Source: Candidatus Tepidiaquacellales bacterium UBA6667 (lineage in GTDB: Bacteria; Bacteroidota; Ignavibacteria; Tepidaquicellales; Tepidaquicellaceae). From it: 9,905 bases of DNA. Of the stretch, positions 1 to 7,308 are shown piece by piece. Below the pieces are notes generated by a model. The model searched no databases. It saw only the letters and a list, made by a program, of their open reading frames with translations, and was not told the DNA's origin. How positions within the stretch are numbered: position 1 is the first letter of the stretch; every line of letters starts with the position of its first letter. The DNA lies in NCBI GenBank assembly GCA_002455255.1, contig DKKL01000056.1, positions 52,912 through 62,816 of the forward strand. The letters are read 5' to 3'. Both the position numbers and the translations under genes were made by a program.

Positions 1-2
1 TA

Positions 3-254
3 TTAATCATAGTAATTTTTTATTTTGTAATTTTAAGACCTCAGCAAAAAAGACAAAAGGAAAGACAAAAACTTCTTGATTCTGTTACAAAAGGTGATAA
101 AGTAATTACTGCTGGTGGTATTCATGGCACTGTTGATGGGATTGAAGATAATACATTACTTGTAAAAATTGCAGAAGGAATTAAAGTGAAAATGGAAAGA
201 TCTGCGATAACAACTATTATTGGAAAAACTGATATAACTCCACAAAAGAAATAA
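3..254 (+). CDS. yajC: Preprotein translocase subunit YajC, C-terminal part (5' end outside window)
   Basis: This frame is open from the window edge and gives 83 residues ending at TAA 252-254. It begins inside a hydrophobic segment (LIIVIFYFVILRP), followed by the basic Gln/Lys stretch RPQQKRQKERQK that follows the single membrane helix in YajC. The compact domain then contains VTKGDKVITAGGIHGTVDGIEDNTLLVKIAEGI in recognisable YajC order (typical signature: GDKV.T.GGI.G.V). YajC is a small inner-membrane protein associated with SecDF and SecYEG in protein export. Perhaps 10-25 residues at the start are missing, by comparison with the usual family length of about 85-110. Its stop overlaps the ribBA start by one base (TAATG), so the two are probably translationally coupled. 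Confidence 0.9.
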   Translation, partial: LIIVIFYFVILRPQQKRQKERQKLLDSVTKGDKVITAGGIHGTVDGIEDNTLLVKIAEGIKVKMERSAITTIIGKTDITPQKK

Positions 255-1477
255 TGCCTTCAAAAGATAAAATAAAACTTGATTCTATAGAATCTGCTCT
301 TGAAGATTATAAAAACGGAAAAATCGTTATCGTAGTTGACGATGAAGATCGTGAAAATGAAGGTGATATGATTTTCTCAGCGGAGAAATGTACTCCGGAA
401 CTTGTTAATTTTTTAATTAAAAATGCAGGTGGTTTAATTTGTGTTCCAATGGAAGAAGACAGACTTCAGGAGTTGGAATTAAATATGATGACTTCAGTAA
501 ATACGGCACTTCATGAAACTGCTTTTACTGTTAGTGTTGATTATAATATAGGTACAACTACGGGTATTTCTGCATTTGACAGAGATAAAACAATCAGATC
601 GTTAGTTAAAAGTGATACAAAACCTTCCGATCTCGGAAGACCCGGTCATATCTTTCCTCTAAAAGCTATGAAAGGAGGAGTTTTGAGAAGAGCCGGGCAT
701 ACTGAAGCTGTAGTTGACCTTGCAAGAATGTCTGGTCATTATCCTGCAGGTGTGCTTTGTGAAATACTTAATGAAGACGGAACTATGGCAAGACTTCCTG
801 ATTTAATGAAAATTGCAAAAAAGTTTAATATGAAATTAATAAGCATAAAAGATTTAATTGAATACAGATTAACTAAAGAAAAACTTGTTCACGAAAAAAT
901 TGAAACAAGATTACCTACAAGATTTGGTGATTTTAAAATTCATTTATTTGAAAGTGATGTTGATTCTAAAGAACATATCGCTTTGGTAAAAGGTGAAATA
1001 AATCCTGATGATGCGGTATTAATTCGTGTTCATTCAGAATGTTTAACAGGTGATATTTTTGGATCACTGAAATGTGATTGTCGTGACCAGCTTATCCAAT
1101 CAATGAGAATGATTGAGAAAGAAGGCAAAGGTATCGTTTTATATATGAGGCAAGAAGGCAGGGGAATAGGACTTAGCAATAAACTAAAAGCATATGAGTT
1201 GCAGGAAAAAGGTAAAGATACTGTTGATGCGAATTTAGAACTCGGCTTTAAACCCGATTTAAGAGATTATGGAATTGGTGCTCAGATACTTTGTAAACTT
1301 GGAGTGAGAAAAATTAAACTGATGACAAACAATCCTAAAAAAGTTGTAGGTCTTCAGGGTTACGGGTTGGAAATTGTAGAAAGAATTCCGATTGAAATTG
1401 AATCCAATCCTGAAAACGAAAATTATTTAAATACAAAAAGAGATAAACTCGGACATTTAATATTAGTAAATAAATAA
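254..1477 (+). CDS. ribBA: RibBA: bifunctional 3,4-dihydroxy-2-butanone 4-phosphate synthase / GTP cyclohydrolase II
   Basis: A 407-residue cytosolic enzyme of normal fused length that feeds both branches of riboflavin synthesis. Residues about 8-205 are the RibB domain, which converts ribulose 5-phosphate to dihydroxybutanone phosphate. They hold the acidic loop DDEDRENEGDM (29-39), TGISAFDRDKT (103-112) and RRAGHTEAVVDLA (145-157) with the catalytic-type His149. Residues about 210-400 are the RibA domain, which opens GTP. The zinc ligands are Cys263, Cys274 and Cys276, with the same 11- and 2-residue spacing as E. coli Cys54/65/67. At the same offset (+209), Tyr314 and Arg337 match catalytic E. 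coli Tyr105 and Arg128. Both halves therefore look active. The ATG sits in the yajC stop (TAATG). No FMN riboswitch is visible, but the true upstream leader lies outside the window. Confidence 0.97.
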   Translation: MPSKDKIKLDSIESALEDYKNGKIVIVVDDEDRENEGDMIFSAEKCTPELVNFLIKNAGGLICVPMEEDRLQELELNMMTSVNTALHETAFTVSVDYNIGTTTGISAFDRDKTIRSLVKSDTKPSDLGRPGHIFPLKAMKGGVLRRAGHTEAVVDLARMSGHYPAGVLCEILNEDGTMARLPDLMKIAKKFNMKLISIKDLIEYRLTKEKLVHEKIETRLPTRFGDFKIHLFESDVDSKEHIALVKGEINPDDAVLIRVHSECLTGDIFGSLKCDCRDQLIQSMRMIEKEGKGIVLYMRQEGRGIGLSNKLKAYELQEKGKDTVDANLELGFKPDLRDYGIGAQILCKLGVRKIKLMTNNPKKVVGLQGYGLEIVERIPIEIESNPENENYLNTKRDKLGHLILVNK

Positions 1478-1485
1478 ACAAAATT

Positions 1486-1971
1486 ATGGAAAATACCGGA
1501 GCTGTTTACCTTTCAAGAGACAGACTAGTTGAACTTGAACAGGAATTATTAGATCTTAAGACAAATCAAAGAAAATCAATTGCGGAAAGAATTGCTGAAG
1601 CACGTTCACAAGGTGATCTAAGCGAAAATGCTGAATATGATGCTGCGAAAGAAGAACAGGGAAATCTTGAATTAAAAATAGCCAAACTTGAAAATGTATT
1701 ATCACGTGTTGTAATTGTTAATCCTGAAGATATACCGGATGGAGAAACAAGAATATTATCTAAAGTATTGGTTAAAGACAAAACATTAAAAGAAAAAATA
1801 ACTTATACTTTGGTTTCACCCGAAGAAGCTGATTTTGATAACGACAAAATTTCTGTAACTTCACCGGTAGGCAAAGCTTTATTGAACAAAAAAGTTGGTG
1901 ATATTGTTATAGTAGAAGTACCAGCAGGAAAAATGGAGTACGAAGTATTGGAAATATCTAAATCTATTTAA
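1486..1971 (+). CDS. greA: Transcription elongation factor GreA
   Basis: This 161-residue protein has the full GreA architecture. GreA enters the RNA polymerase secondary channel and stimulates cleavage of backtracked RNA. Residues about 1-80 form the N-terminal coiled coil. Its tip is GDLSENAEYDAAKEEQ (43-58), where Asp44 and Glu47 match the acidic tip pair of E. coli GreA (Asp41/Glu44). Residues about 85-160 are the FKBP-like domain with the hallmark SPVGKALLNKKVGDIV (126-141). The start ATG is 8 nt after the ribBA stop and has no Shine-Dalgarno-like sequence, only A/T-rich bases (aaacaaaatt). The stop TAA is immediately followed by the ATG of the next gene, indicating one transcript. The length is close to the family norm and I see no defect. 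Confidence 0.97.
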   Translation: MENTGAVYLSRDRLVELEQELLDLKTNQRKSIAERIAEARSQGDLSENAEYDAAKEEQGNLELKIAKLENVLSRVVIVNPEDIPDGETRILSKVLVKDKTLKEKITYTLVSPEEADFDNDKISVTSPVGKALLNKKVGDIVIVEVPAGKMEYEVLEISKSI

Positions 1972-2883
1972 ATGTCAAAACCAAAATTTTCTGAAATAAA
2001 AGTCGGCATTTTTGTTCTTGGAGCAGTAATACTTATTTTAGCAACCTCTTTCTGGGCTAAAGGATTTATAGCGAGTAAAGATTTACGTGAAATGAAGGCT
2101 TATTTTACTAATGTCTCAGGTTTAAATGTTGGAGATCCGGTAACTGTTATGGGTGTTAAAATGGGTCGTGTCGAAGAGATAAAATTAGTCGGTGATTCAA
2201 TTGAGATTGATTTTACATTGGATAAATCTGTTAAAGTTAAACAGGATTATAAAATAGAAGTTGCTATTCTTGAGCTTATGGGAGGGAAATGTATTTTTAT
2301 TAATCCCGGCAAAAGTAATGTTGAAATTGATTATGCTTATCATATGAATGGCAGCGAAGGAGCTGATTTAGGTGCAATGTTTAGAAAAGTGGATGCACTT
2401 GGTGATTCTGTATCCATATTACTCGGTAAATTTTCATCAAATTCTGATAATATAAACAGAGTGCTTTTGAATGTTAACGATTTAATTGGTGACCCTCAGT
2501 TAAAAAGCAATATGAAAGGAACTTTAGCAAACTTTGAATCTACTTCAAGAAATCTTAATCTCCTTGTAGCAGAAAACAGGGTATCACTCGGAAATCTTTC
2601 TTCAAAAGTAGGACAAACTGTTGATAATGTTAATACTATACTTGATGATAGCAGTCCCGAATTCAAAAAAACTTTTGACAATATTCAGATTTTAACCGGA
2701 AGAGTAGATAGTTTAATAAATAATCTTAACACTATGGTGTTGGATATTCAGGATGAAAAAGGATCGGTTGGGAAGTTTATTTACGATGAAAAATTTTATG
2801 AGAATATGAACAAAACTTTAATAGAAATAGAAAAATTAACTAAGAAAATTCGAACTGACGGAGTCAAGATAAATTTATTTTAA
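1972..2883 (+). CDS. MlaD-type MCE domain protein (lipid transport, substrate-binding subunit)
   Basis: A 303-residue protein with one N-terminal membrane anchor (about 11-28, VGIFVLGAVILILATSFW) and an MCE domain at about 38-115. The domain contains YFTNVSGLNVGDPVTVMGVK and MGRVEEIKL, the usual MlaD/Mce signature. The remainder (about 135-300) is rich in Asn, Ser, Leu and Asp with repeated hydrophobic spacing, consistent with the long helical tail of many MCE proteins. In the known family, MCE proteins form hexameric rings in the periplasm and pass phospholipids between membranes with an ABC permease (MlaE) and ATPase (MlaF). Neither partner is visible here, so they would have to be encoded elsewhere or upstream. 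It follows greA with no intervening base and is the last gene before the hairpin. The family call is firm; the lipid substrate is not known. Confidence 0.9.
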   Translation: MSKPKFSEIKVGIFVLGAVILILATSFWAKGFIASKDLREMKAYFTNVSGLNVGDPVTVMGVKMGRVEEIKLVGDSIEIDFTLDKSVKVKQDYKIEVAILELMGGKCIFINPGKSNVEIDYAYHMNGSEGADLGAMFRKVDALGDSVSILLGKFSSNSDNINRVLLNVNDLIGDPQLKSNMKGTLANFESTSRNLNLLVAENRVSLGNLSSKVGQTVDNVNTILDDSSPEFKKTFDNIQILTGRVDSLINNLNTMVLDIQDEKGSVGKFIYDEKFYENMNKTLIEIEKLTKKIRTDGVKINLF

Positions 2884-2910
2884 AAAAAAGCCGGTTTAAA
2901 CCGGCTTTTT
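2882..2910. terminator. Bidirectional intrinsic terminator between convergent operons
   Basis: A perfect 26-base palindrome spans 2885-2910, with core GCCGG-TTTAAA-CCGGC. It has five T's after the stem on the + strand and eight A's before it, which read as eight T's on the - strand. It starts inside the MCE gene's stop region and lies 27 nt beyond the stop of the convergent PorV-like gene. Stem plus U-tract in both directions fits a shared Rho-independent terminator. Confidence 0.9.
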
Positions 2911-2936
2911 CATTTATATTAATTTCTATTTAATTT

Positions 2937-3884
2937 TTATTTTATATCAAACGCCAGATTTACTCTGTGAGTCGAACCAACATTCCCGAGAGAATTAAAA
3001 GCATAATCTAATCTGTAATTATTAATTTTTATACCTACACCGGTTGAAAATCCTGCAAGCCCAACAGCACTGCCGGTTTTTAAATCCTGTCTTTGCTGGT
3101 TATTATATCCAAGTCTTAAATCAACATAATCGTTCAATAAAAATTCACCTCCTACTTTAAAGTTCTTAAACTTATCTCCAAAATTATCAGTCTTATCGGT
3201 TAAATTTGATAATGATAAATGGACCGTTAAAGGTAAATAATCTAATTGTTTACTGACACCCACAGTAAGATTTATCGGTAATGATTCTGAAGTATTAGAG
3301 TATTTTGATAGTTGCGTACCGAGATTTAGAAGACTCAATCCCGCAGAAAATTTATTTGAAGGCAAATAATACAACAGTCCTAAATCAGTCGCAATTGCTG
3401 TTGATGAATATTCATCAATACTTGAATATATAAATTTAACATTTACACCCCAACTTAAATCAGGATTAAAATTTTTGGCAAAACCTACTGAAAATGCCAA
3501 ATCACTCGCTCCAAAAGTACCTAAATCATTCGACTGTTCATCAAATTTTTTAAATGAACCGTAATCTAAATATCTTAATCCGGCTCCTACAAAACCAATA
3601 TCTTTGTATTTTGTAGTATAAGCAGCATTGCCCGAATTTATATCAAGCAAATATTTAAAAAACCCGACTGATGCTTTTGTCCTATTCATCGTGGTCATTG
3701 CCGCAGGATTATAAAACAATCCATTTACATCATTGTGCATAGATACAAAACTATTTGCCATTGCTGATGACCTCGCATCAACTCCAAGATTTAAAAAATT
3801 ATAAATTTTATCTGTTTGTGCTTGGGCGGAAATGAAAAGGCAGTTAAACAAAAATAATACTGCTGTGATTTTTATCTTTTTCAT
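2937..3884 (-). CDS. PorV/PorQ family outer-membrane beta-barrel protein
   Basis: A 315-residue exported protein with signal peptide MKKIKITAVLFLFNCLFISAQA and likely cleavage after Ala22 (AQA|Q). The mature N-terminus shows the family signature GVDARSSAMANSFVSMHNDVNGLFYNPAAM (about 34-63), comparable to G.RS.AMG.A...NDV.A.Y.NPA in PorV/PorQ and UPF0164 proteins. The rest alternates short polar turns and beta strands, ending in HRVNLAFDIK, as expected of a FadL-like barrel. PorV and PorQ of Bacteroidota act with the type IX secretion system. Many FCB genomes carry several paralogues of unknown role, and no other type IX gene is here, so function should not be assumed. It follows the DMT gene on the same strand after a 107-nt gap. 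That gap contains an AT-only 14-base palindrome next to the ATG but no convincing promoter. Confidence 0.82.
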   Translation of the reverse strand: MKKIKITAVLFLFNCLFISAQAQTDKIYNFLNLGVDARSSAMANSFVSMHNDVNGLFYNPAAMTTMNRTKASVGFFKYLLDINSGNAAYTTKYKDIGFVGAGLRYLDYGSFKKFDEQSNDLGTFGASDLAFSVGFAKNFNPDLSWGVNVKFIYSSIDEYSSTAIATDLGLLYYLPSNKFSAGLSLLNLGTQLSKYSNTSESLPINLTVGVSKQLDYLPLTVHLSLSNLTDKTDNFGDKFKNFKVGGEFLLNDYVDLRLGYNNQQRQDLKTGSAVGLAGFSTGVGIKINNYRLDYAFNSLGNVGSTHRVNLAFDIK

Positions 3885-3991
3885 AATTAAATTTAATTTA
3901 AGTAAATCGTCTCTTTTTTTCTCTATATTATCTGAATATTTTTTTTCTGTGTAAAAATAAGATTTGTAACATCTCTCTTAAAGGGAAAATT

Positions 3992-4876
3992 TTATCTTCC
4001 TTTTTTAAAAATCTCTGAAACCATAAAACCTGAAAAAATAAATATCGCACCGGCAATTTGAACGGATGAGAATAATTCGTTTAGAAGTATTATAGAGAAT
4101 ATTACTGCAAAAACCTGTTCCATACTGTATATCAGTCCTGCTTTTACCGGTGTAGTATATTTTTGATATTTATTAATTAAATAAATCCCAACAAAAGTTG
4201 ACATTACAGAATTTATAATCAATGATGCACTTGATAAAATTTTTGGTGTAAATTTAAAATTTTCTCCATTTTCAAAGATTAATGTTGATAGAGTACACAA
4301 AATTAACATACCTATAAACTGTCCAAAAAGTAAAGCGTTAAAATCAGAATTTTCTTCACTCGTAAAAATATCAACATATAAAATATGAAATGCGAAAGCT
4401 AACGCACAAATAAAAGTCAACATATCTCCAAAATTAAAATTGAATGAATGCATTCCTGTAAGCAAAACTAAACCGATGGAAACTAAAATAATACCGGCTA
4501 CATTTGCAATCGAAGGTATTTTTTTAATTATGAAGTATTGTATAAACGGTAGAATTACAATGTAAGTTCCTGTAATAAACGCTGAATTTGATGCTGTTGT
4601 ATAAACCATTCCGACTGTCTGAGTAATAAACCCAAGAAATAAAAATATTGAAAGCAAGAAACCTCTGAAAATATCTTTTTTAGTATAGTTTTTTATTTTA
4701 TTAAAAGTGAAACTTAAAAAAATTATTGTGGTGATTAAAAACCTGATTAAGACGGAGAATTGTGGGGAGTAATCTTCTAAAATGAATTTTGAAAGCGGAA
4801 AGGATAACCCCCAATTTACTGTTACAAATAGTAATATAAGCTCGTATTTTAAACTTTTATTTTTGATTTCTAAAAT
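3992..4876 (-). CDS. DMT superfamily (EamA) transporter, start probably ATT
   Basis: A multi-pass inner-membrane transporter of about 294 residues with the two EamA repeats (about 9-143 and 150-290) and roughly ten hydrophobic helices. TQTVGMVYTTASNSAFITGTYIVILPF is a typical end of the first repeat. The first ATG/GTG/TTG in frame is TTG at 4655-4657, but starting there would remove helices 1 and 2. The frame stays open to TAA 4883-4885, and the added residues (LKYELILLFVTVNWGLSFPL, then SKFILEDYSPQFSVLIRFL) are a textbook DMT N-terminus. No canonical start exists upstream. ATT at 4874-4876 gives I/M-LEIKNKSLKYEL; ATC at 4865-4867 is an alternative. The ATT overlaps the end of the preceding gene (stop TAG 4870-4872), so coupling or re-initiation is likely. 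The substrate cannot be told from sequence. The family call is firm; the exact start is uncertain. Confidence 0.85.
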   Translation of the reverse strand: MLEIKNKSLKYELILLFVTVNWGLSFPLSKFILEDYSPQFSVLIRFLITTIIFLSFTFNKIKNYTKKDIFRGFLLSIFLFLGFITQTVGMVYTTASNSAFITGTYIVILPFIQYFIIKKIPSIANVAGIILVSIGLVLLTGMHSFNFNFGDMLTFICALAFAFHILYVDIFTSEENSDFNALLFGQFIGMLILCTLSTLIFENGENFKFTPKILSSASLIINSVMSTFVGIYLINKYQKYTTPVKAGLIYSMEQVFAVIFSIILLNELFSSVQIAGAIFIFSGFMVSEIFKKGR

Positions 4877-5763
4877 CCGATTTTAGATTTGTAAATCAAA
4901 AAGAAACAAGCAAGTAACCATATAATTGAATTCACTATTATCGGGATATCTCTTGTAACAATTTGAGTAGGACTTTCTCCTAAATTTTTCTTGTGAATTA
5001 AATATAAATATCTGAAAATTCCATATGTAACAAATAGAGTTGTAAAAATTAAATTTTCAGTTTTAAATGTTTCTATTGTTTTTGCTGACGCCGTATAAAG
5101 TGCATAAGACATAATTGTACCTGCGGCGGCTATGGTATTCATTTGATCAGTAAAGGCAATGCTGTATTGATGCAAAACTTTTCTTTGCTTTTGAAGTTTA
5201 TCTGCTTCGGTTTGCTGGGAAAGTTCTGCTCTCCTTTTTGATATTGCGAGAAATAAGGATATAAAAATAGTTGTAACTAACATCCAAGAAGAAACAGGAA
5301 CATTAATGGCATATGCACCTCCTTCTACTCTTAAGATAAATCCAAACGAAATAAAAAATACATCGAGCAATACAATATTCTTAACTTTAAATGTATAAAT
5401 CAGATTTATTACAAGATATAAACATAATATAATAATGAATTTATAATTCAAATTGAAACAAATGAGAACCGTAAGAATTGAAAGTATGAACGCAAAAATG
5501 AGAGCTTCTTTTATTTTCACTTCACCGGAGGCAAGAGGTCTGAATCTCTTTTTCTTATGGACTTTGTCTGACTCAATATCTGCAATATCATTGAATATAT
5601 AAACTATACTTGAAGCAAAACAAAATGCAATAAATGCCAAAATGTTTGTCATCAGTAAATCTAAATTTGTAATCTGCAAAGCAAATAAAATTGCTGCGAA
5701 ACAAAAAAGATTTTTAATCCACTGTTTAGGTCTCGAAAGTTGAATCAGTTTCAGCAGTTTCAT
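4870..5763 (-). CDS. UbiA-family polyprenyl-phosphate phosphoribosyltransferase (DPPR synthase-like)
   Basis: A 297-residue membrane protein with about eight to nine hydrophobic helices. It opens with LSRPKQWIKNLFCFAAILFA (9-28), typical of decaprenyl-phosphate phosphoribosyltransferases. The first UbiA aspartate motif is NDIADIESD (58-66), followed by KVHKKKRFRPLASGEV (67-82), close to the ND..D.E.D..H..KR.RP.A.G pattern of mycobacterial Rv3806c. The second conserved block is IYTFKVKNIVLLDVF (122-136). ISKRRAEL (174-181) and ESPTQIVTRDIPI (263-275) are also family hallmarks. The known family reaction moves phosphoribose from PRPP to a polyprenyl phosphate at the cytoplasmic membrane, the first step toward polyprenyl-phosphate ribose or arabinose donors. 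Its ATG overlaps the preceding gene's stop (ATGA, 4 bases), tying it to the GT-C transferase. The lipid chain length cannot be seen. Confidence 0.85.
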   Translation of the reverse strand: MKLLKLIQLSRPKQWIKNLFCFAAILFALQITNLDLLMTNILAFIAFCFASSIVYIFNDIADIESDKVHKKKRFRPLASGEVKIKEALIFAFILSILTVLICFNLNYKFIIILCLYLVINLIYTFKVKNIVLLDVFFISFGFILRVEGGAYAINVPVSSWMLVTTIFISLFLAISKRRAELSQQTEADKLQKQRKVLHQYSIAFTDQMNTIAAAGTIMSYALYTASAKTIETFKTENLIFTTLFVTYGIFRYLYLIHKKNLGESPTQIVTRDIPIIVNSIIWLLACFFLIYKSKIGF

Positions 5764-7286
5764 TTGCTATTATAATTGTATTTGTAAATTTTCATTTCTT
5801 CACCACCACAAATCGTGTTAAATATTAATTTTTCTGATTTAATAAATTCTAAATTATCTTTTCTTCTTTCAAGGAAATCGGGAAACCAATGATCATAAAT
5901 TATAACATATTCAACATTATTTCTTTTGAATAATGATTGTAACGAATCTAACCCTTCATGAATTTCCAGTTTCCTGTATTGAAATAATTCAGGAGTAACT
6001 AAGCCTGCCATATCAATAATTTTATTATCTGTAAAATAACCTATTGCACCTATATCATTAATTGCCAAACCTGAGTTTGAATTTACATTTTCTTTAACCC
6101 AATGTGCAATCTTAACTTGTTGATCATTAATATTGGAAGTATTTAATCCAATATTCACAGCGTAAACAAAATAATAAGGTAAATTTAAAAATAATATGAT
6201 ATAAAATAAATATTTTAATTTAATAAATTTAAATTTTTTATCCTTAATGTAATTATTATAAAGAAAATTTAGTGTAAATATTACTGCAATTGCGAAAAAG
6301 GGAATCAATGGTATTGTATATCTTGAATGATGTCTCCAATTAGGAATTAAAACTGAGGAAAATATTGGTAATAAAAATAACCAATAAAAAATAATTGAAC
6401 CGCTTTTTTGTAAATCTCTGAACTTTTTTATATTAAAAATGAAAAATACAAATCCTGCTAACCATAAAATTCCTGACAATAAATTATCTCTGAAAAAATA
6501 TACACCGACAATCCTGAGATAATTAACATCAGGAAGGAATCTTAAATATCCACCTTGCCCTTCGTATGTATTTGGTGTAAATGAACCGCCATAAAGTTTT
6601 GAAAAGAGCGGATATGGAATAACCAGTATAAGAAATATTACAATACCAATTATTAATTGCAAATTTATTTTTTTATGAATAAAAATATCATAAAGTAGAA
6701 TTATAATACTTAACAGATATCCCTCAGGTCTTGATAAACAAGCAAGTGCGAGAGTGATTGAAATTAATATTTTCTTTTCAGGAAATTTCAGATACAAATA
6801 TACTGAGAGAAGACAAAAAAATGAAAACATTGTCGTTTCCATACCTGATAGAGAAGCCCAATTAAATCTTCCGGTTAAAATGACGATGCTTGTCGAAATT
6901 ACAGATAGAATATCAGCATTATCAAATTGCGAATTTTTATAAAATAAATATGATAATTTGTAAGTAAATAAAACTGAAAGAAGAAAAAAAATAATTGATA
7001 ACGAAACTGATGTGTATAAGTGATAGGGGATTATTGTAAATAAACTTCCGAGTATGATAACCCAAAGCGGAGAAGTTGAACCTGAACTGAATTCACCCGG
7101 ATTATACTGAAAAAAATTACCTTCTGAAAAATTTTTTGCAAATTTTAAATGAATCCAGGAATCATCAAGTGGAAAGGCGAGATTTCCGTTAGTGTAATAA
7201 AATTCAAAACCAATGAATATACATTGGCTTAGAATTGCAAAAATTATTAAATAAAATAAATTTTTATTTTTGTTATTTTCTTGAAT
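5760..7286 (-). CDS. GT-C fold membrane glycosyltransferase (family 39/AftB-like), start probably ATT
   Basis: An integral membrane transferase of about 508 residues. The first in-frame ATG is at 6840-6842, but the frame is open without a stop to TAA 7296-7298, and the upstream 148 residues carry the family's essential start. They include a hydrophilic tip, helix 1 (about 10-27), then PLDDSWIHLKFAKNFSEG (39-56) and NPGEFSSGSTSPLW (62-75). DDSW fits the acidic first-loop motif of GT-C enzymes, and the NPGE...SPLW arrangement resembles AftB. Later landmarks are GMETT (about 148-152), SRPEG (185-189), TPNTYEGQ (237-244), HHSRY (319-323), DIGAIGYF (411-418) and DMAGLVTPE (425-433). No ATG, GTG, TTG or CTG occurs upstream in frame; ATT at 7284-7286 gives I/M-QENNKNKNLFYL. 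It begins about 22 nt after the mutase stop and overlaps the prenyltransferase start, which supports use of a polyprenyl-phosphate sugar donor. Acceptor unknown. Confidence 0.83.
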   Translation of the reverse strand: MQENNKNKNLFYLIIFAILSQCIFIGFEFYYTNGNLAFPLDDSWIHLKFAKNFSEGNFFQYNPGEFSSGSTSPLWVIILGSLFTIIPYHLYTSVSLSIIFFLLSVLFTYKLSYLFYKNSQFDNADILSVISTSIVILTGRFNWASLSGMETTMFSFFCLLSVYLYLKFPEKKILISITLALACLSRPEGYLLSIIILLYDIFIHKKINLQLIIGIVIFLILVIPYPLFSKLYGGSFTPNTYEGQGGYLRFLPDVNYLRIVGVYFFRDNLLSGILWLAGFVFFIFNIKKFRDLQKSGSIIFYWLFLLPIFSSVLIPNWRHHSRYTIPLIPFFAIAVIFTLNFLYNNYIKDKKFKFIKLKYLFYIILFLNLPYYFVYAVNIGLNTSNINDQQVKIAHWVKENVNSNSGLAINDIGAIGYFTDNKIIDMAGLVTPELFQYRKLEIHEGLDSLQSLFKRNNVEYVIIYDHWFPDFLERRKDNLEFIKSEKLIFNTICGGEEMKIYKYNYNSK

Positions 7287-7308
7287 AAAATATTTTTATA
7301 AACAAAGA

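Noticed and set aside
1566..2681. Small - strand frames opposite greA and the MCE gene (1566-1781, 2496-2681)
   Set aside because: Antisense shadows of clearly conserved genes, with no recognisable motif.
3885..3898. 14-base palindrome AATTAAATTTAATT next to the PorV-like ATG
   Set aside because: It is made only of A and T in an AT-rich leader; I cannot separate it from chance.
3885..3991. Terminator or promoter between the DMT and PorV-like genes
   Set aside because: Only a 4-base stem (AGAT/ATCT) and a weak TAATAT-like box are visible on the - strand; no TAnnTTTG element is present.
3992..4657. Short 221-residue transporter starting at TTG 4655-4657
   Set aside because: It would lack the first two helices of an EamA protein, while the missing helices are encoded directly upstream in the same frame.
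5760..7295. GT-C or DMT genes as pseudogenes because they lack an ATG
   Set aside because: Both frames are free of internal stops and shifts over their full length and keep family motifs; a damaged start would be the only lesion, and ATT can initiate.
6843..7308. Apparent 466-base gap between the mutase and the GT-C gene, if the latter starts at its first ATG
   Set aside because: Reading the - strand shows the GT-C frame continues uninterrupted with family motifs, so this is coding DNA, not intergenic.
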